DNA of 64,000 bases from Planctomycetota bacterium (GCA_021413885.1 JAIOPM010000039.1:1-64000), one strand, 5' to 3'. Positions 37,798-47,318 are shown, counted from the stretch's first letter. Made by a program: numbers and translations. Notes: generated from the sequence alone by a model not told the origin.

Positions 37798-39639
37798 GTG
37801 TGCGGCATCGTCGGAGCGGTCGCGCGACAAGGCGCGGTGTTGCACGACCTCGTCGAAGGTCTGCGCAAACTCGAGTACCGCGGCTACGACAGTTGCGGCG
37901 TCGCGGTCGCCGACGGCGGCGCGATCGCGATCCGGCGCAAGGTCGGACGATTGAGCGAACTCGAAGCGTTGCTCGCCGACGGCGCGCTCGCCAACGCGCC
38001 GGCCGGGATCGGCCACACGCGTTGGGCGACGCACGGCAAGCCGTCGGACGAGAACGCGCATCCGCACTCCGATGGGTCGGGGCGCATGGCGCTCGTGCAC
38101 AACGGGATCATCGAGAACTACCTCGAGCTGCGGCGCGAGCTGCAGGCCGAAGGACGTAAGTTCAGCTCGGAGACCGACACCGAAGTGCTGTCGCACTTGG
38201 TCGGTCGCGAAATCGCGCGCGGCAAGGGACTCGCCGACGCGGTGCGCGCGGCGCTCGCGCGCGTCCACGGCTACTACGCCATCGCGGTGATGTCGATGGG
38301 AAAGACGTTCGAGCTCGTCGCCGCGCGCCAAGGGCCGCCGCTCGTCGTCGCCGCGACCGCGAACGCCGCGTGGTGCGCGTCCGACGTGCTCGCGCTCCTG
38401 CCGCACACGCGCGACGTGATCTACATCGAGGACGGCGACGTCGCGGAGCTCTCGCCCGGCAAGGTCGTGCTGACGCGCATCGACGGTTCGCCGGTGTCGC
38501 GGCCGATCCGTCACATCGATTGGGACGAAGAGGCGGCGTCGAAGCGCGGGTTCCCGCACTTCATGTTGAAGGAGATCTTCGAGCAGCCCGACGTGCTCGC
38601 GCGCACCGCGTTCGATCGCATCCTGCAGCTCGAAGGCGACGTCGTGTTCGAAGGCGGTGGTTGGGACGACGCCAGCCTCACGAAGCTCGCGCGCCTGCAG
38701 ATCGTCGCGTGCGGCACCGCGCTGCACGCGGGCTACATCACGAAGTATCTGGTCGAGAGCCTCGCTCGCTTGCCCGTCGACGTCGACTACGCGTCGGAGT
38801 TCCGTTATCGCGGGCCGGTGCTCACGCCGGACACGGCGGTGCTCGCGATCTCGCAGTCCGGCGAAACGGCGGACACGCTCGCGGCGATGCGCCTGGCGCG
38901 CGACCTCGGCTGTCGCCCGGTGTCGATCTGCAACGTCAAGGGCTCGACCGTCGTGCGCGAATCGGACGCGGTGATCCTGACGCACGCCGGGCCGGAGATC
39001 GGCGTCGCGTCGACCAAGGCCTTCGTCGCGCAAGTGATCGCGGGCTTCATGCTCGCGGTGCGTCTCGGGCGCGCGCGCAAGACGCTCTCCGTCGAACGCG
39101 GGAGAGAATTGCTCGACGAACTGCGCCGTCTGCGGCCGCGGCTCGAAGGTTTGCTGTCGGAGCGCACGGTCGACGCGGTCCGCGCGATCGCCGCGAAGCA
39201 CGTCAAGGCGAAGGGCTTCTTCTTCCTCGGCCGCGGCGTCAACTTCCCGGTCGCGCTCGAAGGCGCGTTGAAGCTCAAGGAGATCTCCTACGTCCACGCC
39301 GAGGGTTATGCGGCGGGGGAGATGAAGCACGGACCGATCGCGTTGATCGAACCCGGCATGCCGATCGTCGTGATCAACAGCCCGGGCAAGGTCGCCGACA
39401 AGGTGCGTTCGAACATCGAGCAGGTGAAGGCGCGCGGCGGTCACGTGATCGTAGTCGGTGCGGACCGCGAGAGCCTCGAGCTCGCCGACGACGCGATCGA
39501 GGTGCCGGAGAGCGACGAATTCCTGTCGCCGGTGCTGAACGTCGTTCCGTTGCAGCTCTTCGCGTACCACCACGCGCTGCTGCGCGGCTGCGACATCGAC
39601 AAGCCGCGCAATTTGGCGAAGAGCGTCACCGTCGAGTGA
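37798..39639 (+). CDS. glmS: Glutamine--fructose-6-phosphate aminotransferase (isomerizing)
   Basis: A 613-aa protein, GTG 37798. Cys2 (MCGIVGAVA) becomes the N-terminal nucleophile. The glutaminase domain has GYDSCGVAV, HTRWATHGKPSDENAHPH and VHNGIIENY. Two SIS domains follow: IVACGTALHAGYITKY and ISQSGETADTLAAM, then FFLGRGVNFPVALEGALKLK. It makes glucosamine 6-phosphate from fructose 6-phosphate and glutamine, feeding UDP-GlcNAc. The position between two SDR genes suggests a role in supplying amino sugars for the glycan locus as well as the wall. Confidence 0.96.
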   Translation: MCGIVGAVARQGAVLHDLVEGLRKLEYRGYDSCGVAVADGGAIAIRRKVGRLSELEALLADGALANAPAGIGHTRWATHGKPSDENAHPHSDGSGRMALVHNGIIENYLELRRELQAEGRKFSSETDTEVLSHLVGREIARGKGLADAVRAALARVHGYYAIAVMSMGKTFELVAARQGPPLVVAATANAAWCASDVLALLPHTRDVIYIEDGDVAELSPGKVVLTRIDGSPVSRPIRHIDWDEEAASKRGFPHFMLKEIFEQPDVLARTAFDRILQLEGDVVFEGGGWDDASLTKLARLQIVACGTALHAGYITKYLVESLARLPVDVDYASEFRYRGPVLTPDTAVLAISQSGETADTLAAMRLARDLGCRPVSICNVKGSTVVRESDAVILTHAGPEIGVASTKAFVAQVIAGFMLAVRLGRARKTLSVERGRELLDELRRLRPRLEGLLSERTVDAVRAIAAKHVKAKGFFFLGRGVNFPVALEGALKLKEISYVHAEGYAAGEMKHGPIALIEPGMPIVVINSPGKVADKVRSNIEQVKARGGHVIVVGADRESLELADDAIEVPESDEFLSPVLNVVPLQLFAYHHALLRGCDIDKPRNLAKSVTVE

Positions 39640-39652
39640 GCGCGGAACGTCC

Positions 39653-40603
39653 ATGAAGATCATGCTCACCGGCGGGGCCGGGTTCATCGGCTCCCACGTC
39701 TGCCAGAAACTGCTCGCTCGCGGCGACGACGTCGTCGTGCTCGACAACTTCAACGACTTCTACGATCCGCGGATCAAGCGGCGCAACGCGACGTTGCTCG
39801 CGAAGGCGAAGATCGTCGAAGGCGACTTACGCGATCGCACGAAGATCGCGGCGCTCTTCGAGAGCGAGAAGTTCGACGCGGTCATCCACCTCGCCGCGAT
39901 GGCGGGTGTGCGGCCGTCGCTGCTCGACCCGTTGCACTACGTCGACGTCAACCTGCGCGGGACGATGATCCTGCTCGAGGAGTTGCGCGCGCGTCCGACG
40001 ACGCGCTTCGTCTTCGCTTCGTCGTCGAGCGTCTACGGCGCGAACGACGCGGTGCCGTTCAAGGAATCGGACGACATCCCGCACCCGGTTTCGCCGTACG
40101 CGTCGACCAAGCGCGCGGGCGAGCTCTTCGCGTGGACGCACCATCACCTCTACGGCATCCCGACGACTTGCCTGCGCTTCTTCACCGTCTACGGTCCGCG
40201 CCAACGGCCCGAGATGGCGATCGCGAAGTTCGTCAAGGCGATCTCCGAGGGCAAGCCGATCCCGTTCTTCGGCGACGGCTCGACCCGCCGCGACTACACG
40301 TACGTCGACGACATCGTCGACGGCGTGGTGCGGTCGCTCGATCGCTGCGCGGGCTACGAGATCTACAACTTGGGCGAGAGCGCGACGACGTCGCTCTCGG
40401 AGCTCGTCGCCATGATCGGCAAGTGCGTCGGGAAGGAACCGATCCTCGATCGCCAGCCGCTCCAGCCCGGTGACGTCTTGATCACCTACGCCGACGTCTC
40501 GAAGGCCCGGGAGAAGCTCGGCTACCGCCCGACCACGCCGATCGCCGCCGGTCTCGAGCGCTACGTCGCGTGGTGCCGAGCGACCGACGGCGGCGTGCGC
40601 TGA
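39653..40603 (+). CDS. UDP-glucuronate 4-epimerase-like SDR
   Basis: A 316-aa extended SDR, ATG 39653. NAD motif TGGAGFIGSHVCQKLL; VIHLAAMAGVRPSLLDP carries the MAGVR signature of bacterial UDP-glucuronate epimerases. The active Ser is in FASSSSVYGAND and Y-x-x-x-K in PYASTKRAGE. CLRFFTVYGPRQRPEMAI is also typical. It probably makes UDP-galacturonate from UDP-glucuronate. Together with the decarboxylase at 36828 this would give UDP-GalA and UDP-xylose from the same precursor. Confidence 0.88.
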   Translation: MKIMLTGGAGFIGSHVCQKLLARGDDVVVLDNFNDFYDPRIKRRNATLLAKAKIVEGDLRDRTKIAALFESEKFDAVIHLAAMAGVRPSLLDPLHYVDVNLRGTMILLEELRARPTTRFVFASSSSVYGANDAVPFKESDDIPHPVSPYASTKRAGELFAWTHHHLYGIPTTCLRFFTVYGPRQRPEMAIAKFVKAISEGKPIPFFGDGSTRRDYTYVDDIVDGVVRSLDRCAGYEIYNLGESATTSLSELVAMIGKCVGKEPILDRQPLQPGDVLITYADVSKAREKLGYRPTTPIAAGLERYVAWCRATDGGVR

Positions 40604-40635
40604 GCCTTCGTCCGCGGAACGACGCGCGATCCGCG

Positions 40636-40665
40636 TTGCCGCGCTCACGGTGCGCCCTGTAGACT
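40636..40665 (+). promoter_or_regulatory. Candidate sigma-70-type promoter for the rfbADB operon
   Basis: TTGCCG at 40636-40641, an 18-bp spacer and TAGACT at 40660-40665, within the 137-bp gap before the gene at 40741. The match is moderate and this is the largest gap in the sugar-nucleotide cluster. Confidence 0.35.
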
Positions 40666-40740
40666 CTTGGGCTTCCGCATCCCGAGCCTCCATTCCACCT
40701 CGCGCAGCTCCTCACCCTCGAACGCACGGAAGCCCACGCC

Positions 40741-41490
40741 ATGAAAGGTGTCATCCTCGCCGGAGGCCTCGGTACGCGGCTCTACCCGCTGACCAAGATC
40801 ACCAACAAGCACCTGCTGCCGGTCTACGACCGGCCGATGATCTACTACCCGATCCAGTGCCTGGTGAACGCCGGCATCAAGGACATCATGGTGGTCACGG
40901 GCGGACGCAAGTCCGGCGATTTCCTCTCGCTGCTCGGCAACGGCAAGGACTTCGGCCTCAAGCACTTCAACTACACCTACCAAGAGGGTGAAGGCGGCAT
41001 CGCGGAGGCCCTCGGTCTCGCGGCGCACTGGGCGGCCGGCGAGAAGATCTGCGTCGTGCTCGGCGACAACATCATCCAGGGCAACATCCAACGAGCGGTC
41101 GACGACTTCGTGCGCCAACCGAAGGGCGCGAAGATCCTGCTCAAGGAAGTGACCGACCCCGAGCGCTTCGGCGTCGCCGAGCTGAAGGACGGCAAGGTCC
41201 TCTCGATCATCGAGAAGCCGAAGCAGCCGAAGACCAACCTCGCGGTGATCGGCATCTACATGTACGACCCGCGCGTCTTCGACATCATCAAGACGCTCAA
41301 GCCGTCGGATCGCGGCGAGCTCGAGATCACCGACGTCAACAACTGGTTTATCAAGGACGGCTCGATGAGCTACGAGATCCTCGACGGCTGGTGGACCGAC
41401 GCGGGCACGTTCGAATCGCTCCATCGCGCCAGCGCGTTGGTCGCCGAGGGCGGCGCGAACCTGATGGAAATGCCGGCGGCCAAGAAGTGA
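40741..41490 (+). CDS. rfbA: Glucose-1-phosphate thymidylyltransferase-like enzyme (short form)
   Basis: A 249-aa nucleotidyltransferase, ATG 40741. Signature LAGGLGTRLYPLTKITNKH, then LLPVYDRPMIYYPIQ, matches RmlA. The metal Asp is in VVLGDNIIQGNI, and EKPKQPKTNLAVIGIYMYD and WWTDAGTFESL follow. It is about 40 residues shorter than classical RmlA (about 290 aa), lacking the C-terminal helices that form the allosteric dTDP-rhamnose site in the long form. It would form dTDP-glucose from dTTP and glucose 1-phosphate. It is followed by rfbD after 7 bp. Confidence 0.88.
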   Translation: MKGVILAGGLGTRLYPLTKITNKHLLPVYDRPMIYYPIQCLVNAGIKDIMVVTGGRKSGDFLSLLGNGKDFGLKHFNYTYQEGEGGIAEALGLAAHWAAGEKICVVLGDNIIQGNIQRAVDDFVRQPKGAKILLKEVTDPERFGVAELKDGKVLSIIEKPKQPKTNLAVIGIYMYDPRVFDIIKTLKPSDRGELEITDVNNWFIKDGSMSYEILDGWWTDAGTFESLHRASALVAEGGANLMEMPAAKK

Positions 41491-41497
41491 CGAAGTC

Positions 41498-42376
41498 GTG
41501 AAGCGAGTCCTGGTGACCGGCGCGGCGGGCATGCTGGGCAGCGAGCTCCTCCGCCGCGTCCCGCCCGGAGTCCACGCGCTCGGAACCGATCTCGTCACGC
41601 GCGACGGTCTCGACGCCGCGGGCCTCGACCTCGCCGACTCGGCGGCGGTCGATGCCGCTTGGGGTGCGCACGGACCCTTCGACGGAGTGCTCCACGGCGC
41701 CGCATGGACCGCGGTCGACCTCGCCGAGGAAAAGCCCGCCGAAGCCGCGCGCGCCAACGTCGACGCGTGCCGCGTGCTCGCGACGAAGTGCGCGCAGGTC
41801 GGCGCGCGGCTGGTCGTCGTCAGCACCGACTTCGTGTTCGACGGCAAGCAGACGAAGCCGTACGTCGAGACCGATCGCGAGAATCCGGTCTCGGTGTACG
41901 GCCGCACGAAGCGCGATGGCGAACTCGCCGCGCTCGCCGCGCATCCGCGCGCGACCAGCATCGTGCGCACGCAATGGCTCTACGGTCCGCGCGGCAAGCA
42001 CTTCCCGAGGACGATCGCGGGGCTCGCGCGCACCAAGAAGCAACTGAAGGTCGTGCACGATCAGAGCGGCGCGCCGACGTCGACGCTCGAACTCGCGCCG
42101 GCGTTGTGGGACGTGCTCGAGCGCGGCGAACCCGGCATCTATCACGCCGCCTGCGGCGGAGCCTGCACCTGGTTCGAGCTGACGGCCGAGATCGTCAAAC
42201 GTCTCGGCCTCGCCGACGTCGAACTCACGCCCTGCACGACCGCCGACTTCCCTCGGCCCGCGCATCGTCCCGCGTACAGCGTGCTCGATTCCCAGAAGCT
42301 CGCGAGACTGCGCGGTCGGCCGCTGGCCGACTGGCGCGCCGCCCTCGCCGACTACCTCGTGTGCGAAAAGCTATGA
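41498..42376 (+). CDS. rfbD: dTDP-4-dehydrorhamnose reductase
   Basis: A 292-aa SDR, GTG 41498. NAD(P) motif VTGAAGMLGSELLRRV; LHGAAWTAVDLAEEKP is the RmlD-type start of the substrate region; the catalytic Tyr/Lys are in SVYGRTKRDGELAA, and RTQWLYGPRGKHFP follows. It reduces dTDP-4-keto-rhamnose to dTDP-L-rhamnose with NAD(P)H. The stop overlaps rfbB by 4 bp. The epimerase RfbC, which acts before this step, is not in the window. Confidence 0.93.
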   Translation: MKRVLVTGAAGMLGSELLRRVPPGVHALGTDLVTRDGLDAAGLDLADSAAVDAAWGAHGPFDGVLHGAAWTAVDLAEEKPAEAARANVDACRVLATKCAQVGARLVVVSTDFVFDGKQTKPYVETDRENPVSVYGRTKRDGELAALAAHPRATSIVRTQWLYGPRGKHFPRTIAGLARTKKQLKVVHDQSGAPTSTLELAPALWDVLERGEPGIYHAACGGACTWFELTAEIVKRLGLADVELTPCTTADFPRPAHRPAYSVLDSQKLARLRGRPLADWRAALADYLVCEKL

Positions 42377-43389
42377 CGCTCTCCTGCATCGTCACCGGCG
42401 GCGCCGGTTTCATCGGTTCGAACTTCCTGCACCTTCTCGCCGAGAAACGGCCCGACTGGCGCATCGTCAACCTCGACGCGTTGACGTACGCGGGCAACCT
42501 CGAGAATCTCACCGCGATCGAAGGGCGGAAGAACTACACGTTCGTCCACGGCGACATCTGCAAGACCGAGGACGTCGAGCGCGCGTTCGCCGCCGCCGGA
42601 CCGAAGCGCGTCGTCGTCCACTTCGCGGCCGAGAGCCACGTCGATCGCTCGATCCAGTCGGGCGTTCCTTTCGTCACGACCAACGTGCTCGGCACCCAGG
42701 TGTTGCTCGACGTCGCGCGCAAGCAAGGTGTCGAACGCTTCGTGCACGTCTCGACCGACGAGGTCTACGGCTCGCTCGGCGACACCGGCTTCTTCACCGA
42801 GGACACCACGATCCAACCGAACTCGCCGTACTCGGCGAGCAAGGCAGCGAGCGACTTCCTCGTGCGCGCCGCGGTCCACACGCACGGCTTCCCCGGCGTG
42901 ACGACGCGCTGCTCGAACAACTACGGGCCGTACCAGTTCCCCGAGAAGTTGATCCCGTTGATGATCGCCAACGCAAGCGAAGGCAAGCCGCTCCCGGTCT
43001 ACGGCGACGGCATGAACGTGCGCGACTGGCTCTACGTCGTCGACCACTGCGAAGCGATCCTCGCGGTGCTCGAGAAGGGCCGCATCGGCGAGGTCTACAA
43101 CATCGGCGGGCACAACGAGTACCCGAACCTCTTCATCGTGAAGACGATCCTGAAGACGCTCGGCCAGCCGGAGAGCCTGATCCAGTACGTCAAGGATCGC
43201 CCGGGTCACGACCGGCGGTATGCGATCGACGCCGCGAAGATCGAGCGCGAGCTCGGGTGGCGGCCGCGCTACAAGTTCGAGGAAGCCCTGCCGCTGACCA
43301 TCCGCTGGTACCAGTCGCAAGGTGAGTGGCTGCAACGGATTAGGAACGGGGCCTACCGCGACTACTACGCCCGTCAGTACGGGAGCTAG
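42373..43389 (+). CDS. rfbB: dTDP-glucose 4,6-dehydratase
   Basis: A 338-aa extended SDR, ATG 42373 inside the rfbD stop. NAD motif IVTGGAGFIGSNFLHLL; VNLDALTYAGNLENL, HFAAESHVDRSI and VSTDEVYGSLG are all RmlB signatures; Y-x-x-x-K in PYSASKAASDFL; RCSNNYGPYQFPEKLIPL. It converts dTDP-glucose to dTDP-4-keto-6-deoxyglucose, the branch point to rhamnose. The gene order A-D-B with C absent is noted below. The intergenic gap of 94 bp precedes the export genes. Confidence 0.96.
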   Translation: MTLSCIVTGGAGFIGSNFLHLLAEKRPDWRIVNLDALTYAGNLENLTAIEGRKNYTFVHGDICKTEDVERAFAAAGPKRVVVHFAAESHVDRSIQSGVPFVTTNVLGTQVLLDVARKQGVERFVHVSTDEVYGSLGDTGFFTEDTTIQPNSPYSASKAASDFLVRAAVHTHGFPGVTTRCSNNYGPYQFPEKLIPLMIANASEGKPLPVYGDGMNVRDWLYVVDHCEAILAVLEKGRIGEVYNIGGHNEYPNLFIVKTILKTLGQPESLIQYVKDRPGHDRRYAIDAAKIERELGWRPRYKFEEALPLTIRWYQSQGEWLQRIRNGAYRDYYARQYGS

Positions 43390-43483
43390 TGGACCCCCTG
43401 ATTCATCCGCTGGAATGTCGCGCCGCGTCTTCTCCCAGGACCGGCGCGTCCGGTCCGATATCGCAAGCGCCGATCGCCTCCCC

Positions 43484-44263
43484 ATGTTGAACGGAACCCC
43501 TCGCTCCATGCTGCTCGCGTTCGTCGCGCTGGCGCTCGCGCTCTCGAGCTGCAGCACCGCGCCGAACAAGCGCGAGCTCCAGTACCTGAACACCGACGGG
43601 TTCGGCAACCGCTACACCGGCAACGCCGAGGACCAGAACTACGTCACGCTCGGCGACACGATCTCGATCACCGACTCCTACCACCAAGAACTCGGCGGCG
43701 CGTACACCGTCGACATCGACGGCACCGTCGTGCTGCCGGAAGTGGGGGCGGTGTACGTCGCGGGGTTGACGCGCACGGAACTCGAAGCGTTCCTGATGCA
43801 GAAGTACTCACCGTACTTCGCGAAGCTCGACACCAAGGTGCGGCTGCAGACGCGCGGCAAGGTCTTCTTCGTGTTCGGCGAGGTCACGAGCGAGGGCTCG
43901 CGCCCGTTCCCCGGAGACTTGACGATCTTCGAGGCCGTCACCGCCGCGGGCCCGAACGAGCAGACCGCGAACCTCGGTCGCGTGCGCCTGATCCGCGCGG
44001 ACCCGCGCGATCCGCTGGTGATCACCTGCAACCTCGCCGACATCATCGAGAGCGGCGATTCGACGTTCAACATCCTCGTGCACGAGCGCGACATCATTTT
44101 CGTACCGCCGACGATGATCGCCGAGTTCGGTTACTTCCTCTCGGACTTGCTGTTCCCCGTGCAGCAGGTGATGCAGTCCGTCGGCAGTCTGTTCTTCACC
44201 GGCCGCAACAACTTCAACCGACGCGGCGGCGGCGGCGGCTTCGGCAACAACGCGATCTTCTGA
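43484..44263 (+). CDS. Wza-type polysaccharide export outer membrane lipoprotein
   Basis: A 259-aa protein. I choose ATG 43484, which gives MLNGTPRSML followed by a lipoprotein signal ending LSSC (Cys23); ATG 43508 is an alternative, and earlier starts overlap rfbB. The Poly_export core is YVTLGDTISITDS...GGAYTVDIDGTVVLPEVGAVYVAG, with a SLBB-like domain at KVFFVFGEVTSEGSRPF. The C-terminus is amphipathic and Gly/Asn-rich. It would form the outer-membrane export channel for the exopolysaccharide. The Wzz-like gene follows after 9 bp. Confidence 0.9.
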   Translation: MLNGTPRSMLLAFVALALALSSCSTAPNKRELQYLNTDGFGNRYTGNAEDQNYVTLGDTISITDSYHQELGGAYTVDIDGTVVLPEVGAVYVAGLTRTELEAFLMQKYSPYFAKLDTKVRLQTRGKVFFVFGEVTSEGSRPFPGDLTIFEAVTAAGPNEQTANLGRVRLIRADPRDPLVITCNLADIIESGDSTFNILVHERDIIFVPPTMIAEFGYFLSDLLFPVQQVMQSVGSLFFTGRNNFNRRGGGGGFGNNAIF

Positions 44264-44272
44264 TCGAGCACC

Positions 44273-45919
44273 GTGGCTTCTCAACCGCAGACACAAGGCC
44301 AGCTCCAGGACTTCCTGACGATCCTGCGCAGGCGGGCCTGGCAGATCGTCCTCCCGTGCGCTTTCGGCGTCGCCGTCGGGACGTTCGTCGTCTCCGTGAT
44401 GCCGAAGAGCTACACGGTCAACACGCAGCTCGAAGTCCACGAGATGAACCCGCCGATCGGCAGTCGGACCTTCGAGGCGACCTCGATCTCGCGCGAGATC
44501 GGCACGGCGGGCTGGATGATCCGCGCGATCGAACGCGTCCGCGCGGTGGTCGAGAAACAGGAATGGCAGGACTACGCCGGGCTCTCGCGCGACGAGCAGA
44601 CCGAGTACATCACCAAGCTCACGAGCCGCATCACGGTCCCGGCGCCGATCGTCTCGAAGACCCAACAAGGCTCGCAGTTCATCCGCATCACGTACTCCGA
44701 TTCCGAGCCTCAGCGCGCGGCGCAATTCCTCAACGACCTACGCGACGCGTACGTCCACGAGATCGTCACGCGCGGCCGCGAACGCGCGAAGGCGGACCGC
44801 CAGACGCTCCAGGAGATGCGCAAGGAGAAGGAGAACATCTACAACGAGGCCCAACGGCGCCTCACCGAGATCAACAAGCAGTACAAGCTCTCGGTGACGC
44901 AACCCGCGCCCGGCTCCGGCAAGGAGCGCGCGGAGGACCCGATCTTCACGCTGCTGCAGAGCAACAAGGTCAAGCTCAACGAGGCCGAGTTGGCGCTGAA
45001 GAACGAGAAGGCGAAGAACGCGAGTCTTCACGAGCAACTCGAGCGCGAACCCGCGGACGTGCCGGACCGCACGGTCTCGCCGGGCGTCAGCGTCGATGCG
45101 CGCATCGCGACGATCGACACCGACATCGCGACCCTGAAGAAGACGATCGACTCATCGGGCTGGCTGCCGCTGCACTCCGGTTACCAGAAGGCCCAGGACG
45201 AGATCCGCAGCCTCGAGGATCAGAAGAAGCAGATCCTCGGCCTCGGCACGATCAGTTCGGTCGAGACACACTACAAGCCGAACGAGCGCAAGAACGCTCT
45301 GCAGTTGCTGGCCGAAGCGAGCGATCAGAAGCTCGCGGAGTACGAGGCAAGCGTGAAGACGCTCGAGGCCAACGTGAAGGACCTCCAGGCGAAGCAGATG
45401 GAGCTCACCGACGTCTATCGCCAGGTGAACGGGCTCGCGACCGAGTTCGAGAACGCCAAGAACAACTTCGCCGACGCCGACGTCGCGTACCAACGCCAGA
45501 AAGACTTCTACGAGTACATCTCCGGGCCCCCGGGCAACCCGTTCGAGGTGATCGAACGAGCCGAGGCGCCGCGCGAACCGACCAGCCCGATCGTGCCGCT
45601 CGTGATCGCGATGTACGGCGCGATCGGCCTCGCGCTCGGCCTCGCGACGTCGATCCTGGCGGAGTTCGGACGCAACGCGTTCCGCTCGGTCGGCGACGTC
45701 TCTCGCTCGATGTCGGTGCCGGTGCTCGGTGCGGTCGGCGAGATCATCACGCGCGGCGAGCTACGCAACCGCACGGTTCGACGCGCGGCGATCGGGCTCG
45801 CGAGCCTGGTGTTGATCGGTTCCGTCCTCTGGGTCACCTGGGCTTTCTCGAGCCGTCAAGACTTGCTGAGCGCCGACCTGCGCGACGCGATCCACGCGCT
45901 CCAAGAGAAGCTGCGCTGA
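44273..45919 (+). CDS. Wzz/GumC-type polysaccharide co-polymerase (chain length determinant)
   Basis: A 548-aa inner-membrane protein, GTG 44273. The N-terminal helix follows FLTILRRRAWQIVLPCAFGV (about 14-40). A long periplasmic coiled coil fills about 150-400, with heptad-like KEKENIYNEAQRRLTEINKQ. C-terminal helices lie near 440-460 and 500-525, the last not usual in Wzz. There is no fused BY-kinase domain and no Walker A. The protein would set polymer length and link the inner-membrane machinery to the Wza-like channel. Confidence 0.88.
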   Translation: MASQPQTQGQLQDFLTILRRRAWQIVLPCAFGVAVGTFVVSVMPKSYTVNTQLEVHEMNPPIGSRTFEATSISREIGTAGWMIRAIERVRAVVEKQEWQDYAGLSRDEQTEYITKLTSRITVPAPIVSKTQQGSQFIRITYSDSEPQRAAQFLNDLRDAYVHEIVTRGRERAKADRQTLQEMRKEKENIYNEAQRRLTEINKQYKLSVTQPAPGSGKERAEDPIFTLLQSNKVKLNEAELALKNEKAKNASLHEQLEREPADVPDRTVSPGVSVDARIATIDTDIATLKKTIDSSGWLPLHSGYQKAQDEIRSLEDQKKQILGLGTISSVETHYKPNERKNALQLLAEASDQKLAEYEASVKTLEANVKDLQAKQMELTDVYRQVNGLATEFENAKNNFADADVAYQRQKDFYEYISGPPGNPFEVIERAEAPREPTSPIVPLVIAMYGAIGLALGLATSILAEFGRNAFRSVGDVSRSMSVPVLGAVGEIITRGELRNRTVRRAAIGLASLVLIGSVLWVTWAFSSRQDLLSADLRDAIHALQEKLR

Positions 45920-45941
45920 GCCCAGCGCCGCGCGGCCGCCC

Positions 45942-47318
45942 ATGCGGGACCTGATCTTCGCCGGGCTCATCGCCTTCTTCCTGCCGGTCGTCTACCGCCG
46001 GCCGTTCGTCGGCATGCTCGTGTTCTCGTGGCTCGCGTACATGCGGCCACAGGATCTCTGTTGGGGTTTCGCGCGGCCGCAGCGATGGTCGTTCCTGATC
46101 GCGGCGGTGACCGTCGCGGGCTACTTCTCGCGGCCGCGTTCGGAGTTCTACCGGCGCGACCTGCGCTCGACGGCGTTGATCGCGCTCGTGATCGTCGTCG
46201 GCATCAGTTGTCTCGCGAGCGACTTCCACTCCGACGGTCAGTTCGACCGCTACGTCGAGTTCGCGAAGATCGTCGGCGTCACGCTCTTCACGACCACGTT
46301 GGTCAGCACGCCCGAGCGCCTGCGCGTGCTCGTGTGGGTGATCGCGATGTCGTTCGGTTTCTACGGCGTGAAGGTCGGACTCGGCGGCGTGCTGACCGGC
46401 GGCAACATGGAAGTGTTGCGCGGTCCGGGCGGCATGCTCGAGGACAACAACGACTTCTCGCTGGCGCTCTGCATGGCGCTGCCGCTCCTGATCCACATCG
46501 GCTCGTCGGAGAAGCGTCCGATCCTGCGCCGCGGCGTGTGGATGATGGTGCCGTTGATGATCCTCACGGTGATCATGACGCACTCGCGCGGCGGCTTCCT
46601 TTCGATGTGCGCGTGCCTCGGCGTGTTGACGTGGCGGTCGCGCAACCGCGTCGCGGGTTTCGCGCTCGCCGGCATCGGAGCCGTGGTGACAGTCATGGTG
46701 CTTCCGGCCTCGGCGTTCGAGCGCCTGCACACGCTCGAGAACGTCGAGGCGGACGGCTCGGCGATGGGCCGCCTCGCGGCGTGGAAGACGGCGATCAAGA
46801 TGGCCGAGGACAATCCGGTGCTCGGCGTCGGGTTCACTTTGTTCCGGCGCAACTACTCGAGGTACTCCGAGCCCGGCGAGTACATCCGCGTCGCGCACAA
46901 CAGCTACCTGCAGGTGTGGGCGGAGACGGGCACGATCTCCCTCCTGCTCTACCTGTTCCTGATCTTCTTCTCGTTGTGGCGCGTGTGGTCGCTGCGCCGC
47001 GACGCGAAGCGCTATTTCAACACGAGCTGGATCATCAACTACGCGACCATGTTCGAAGCGTCGCTCTGCGCGTTCATCCTCGGAGGCACGTTTCTCAACC
47101 GTTTCGCCTTCGACCTCTTCTATCACTACGTCGGCATCATCATCGCGCTGGAGACGATCGCGTACCGCGAGATGGCGAAGCTCGAGCTGCGGATCCCGGC
47201 GAACAGCGACCTGCTGATGGACGACGTGCCGATCCAGGACCGACCAGGGATCGGTTTTCGCCGACCGACGCGCAAGGGCGGCTTCCGCACGCGCCGACTG
47301 CTGCCGGGGAATCCGTAG
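45942..47318 (+). CDS. O-antigen ligase/polymerase family protein (DUF5935 type, XrtA-associated)
   Basis: A 458-aa polytopic protein, ATG 45942. The N-terminal MRDLIFAGLIAFFLPVVYRR and SWLAYMRPQDLCWGFA match the DUF5935 region of the 'putative O-glycosylation ligase, exosortase A-associated' family. The Wzy_C/RfaL domain follows, with a periplasmic loop ending RVAHNSYLQVWAETG (about 312-326). It polymerises or ligates lipid-linked oligosaccharides on the periplasmic face. Strongly hydrophobic helices alternate along the length. asnB-like comes 2 bp downstream. Confidence 0.9.
   Translation: MRDLIFAGLIAFFLPVVYRRPFVGMLVFSWLAYMRPQDLCWGFARPQRWSFLIAAVTVAGYFSRPRSEFYRRDLRSTALIALVIVVGISCLASDFHSDGQFDRYVEFAKIVGVTLFTTTLVSTPERLRVLVWVIAMSFGFYGVKVGLGGVLTGGNMEVLRGPGGMLEDNNDFSLALCMALPLLIHIGSSEKRPILRRGVWMMVPLMILTVIMTHSRGGFLSMCACLGVLTWRSRNRVAGFALAGIGAVVTVMVLPASAFERLHTLENVEADGSAMGRLAAWKTAIKMAEDNPVLGVGFTLFRRNYSRYSEPGEYIRVAHNSYLQVWAETGTISLLLYLFLIFFSLWRVWSLRRDAKRYFNTSWIINYATMFEASLCAFILGGTFLNRFAFDLFYHYVGIIIALETIAYREMAKLELRIPANSDLLMDDVPIQDRPGIGFRRPTRKGGFRTRRLLPGNP

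Noticed and set aside
43322..43483. Longer N-terminus for the Wza-like lipoprotein
   Set aside because: It overlaps rfbB and hides the lipoprotein signal; ATG 43484 places Cys23 correctly.
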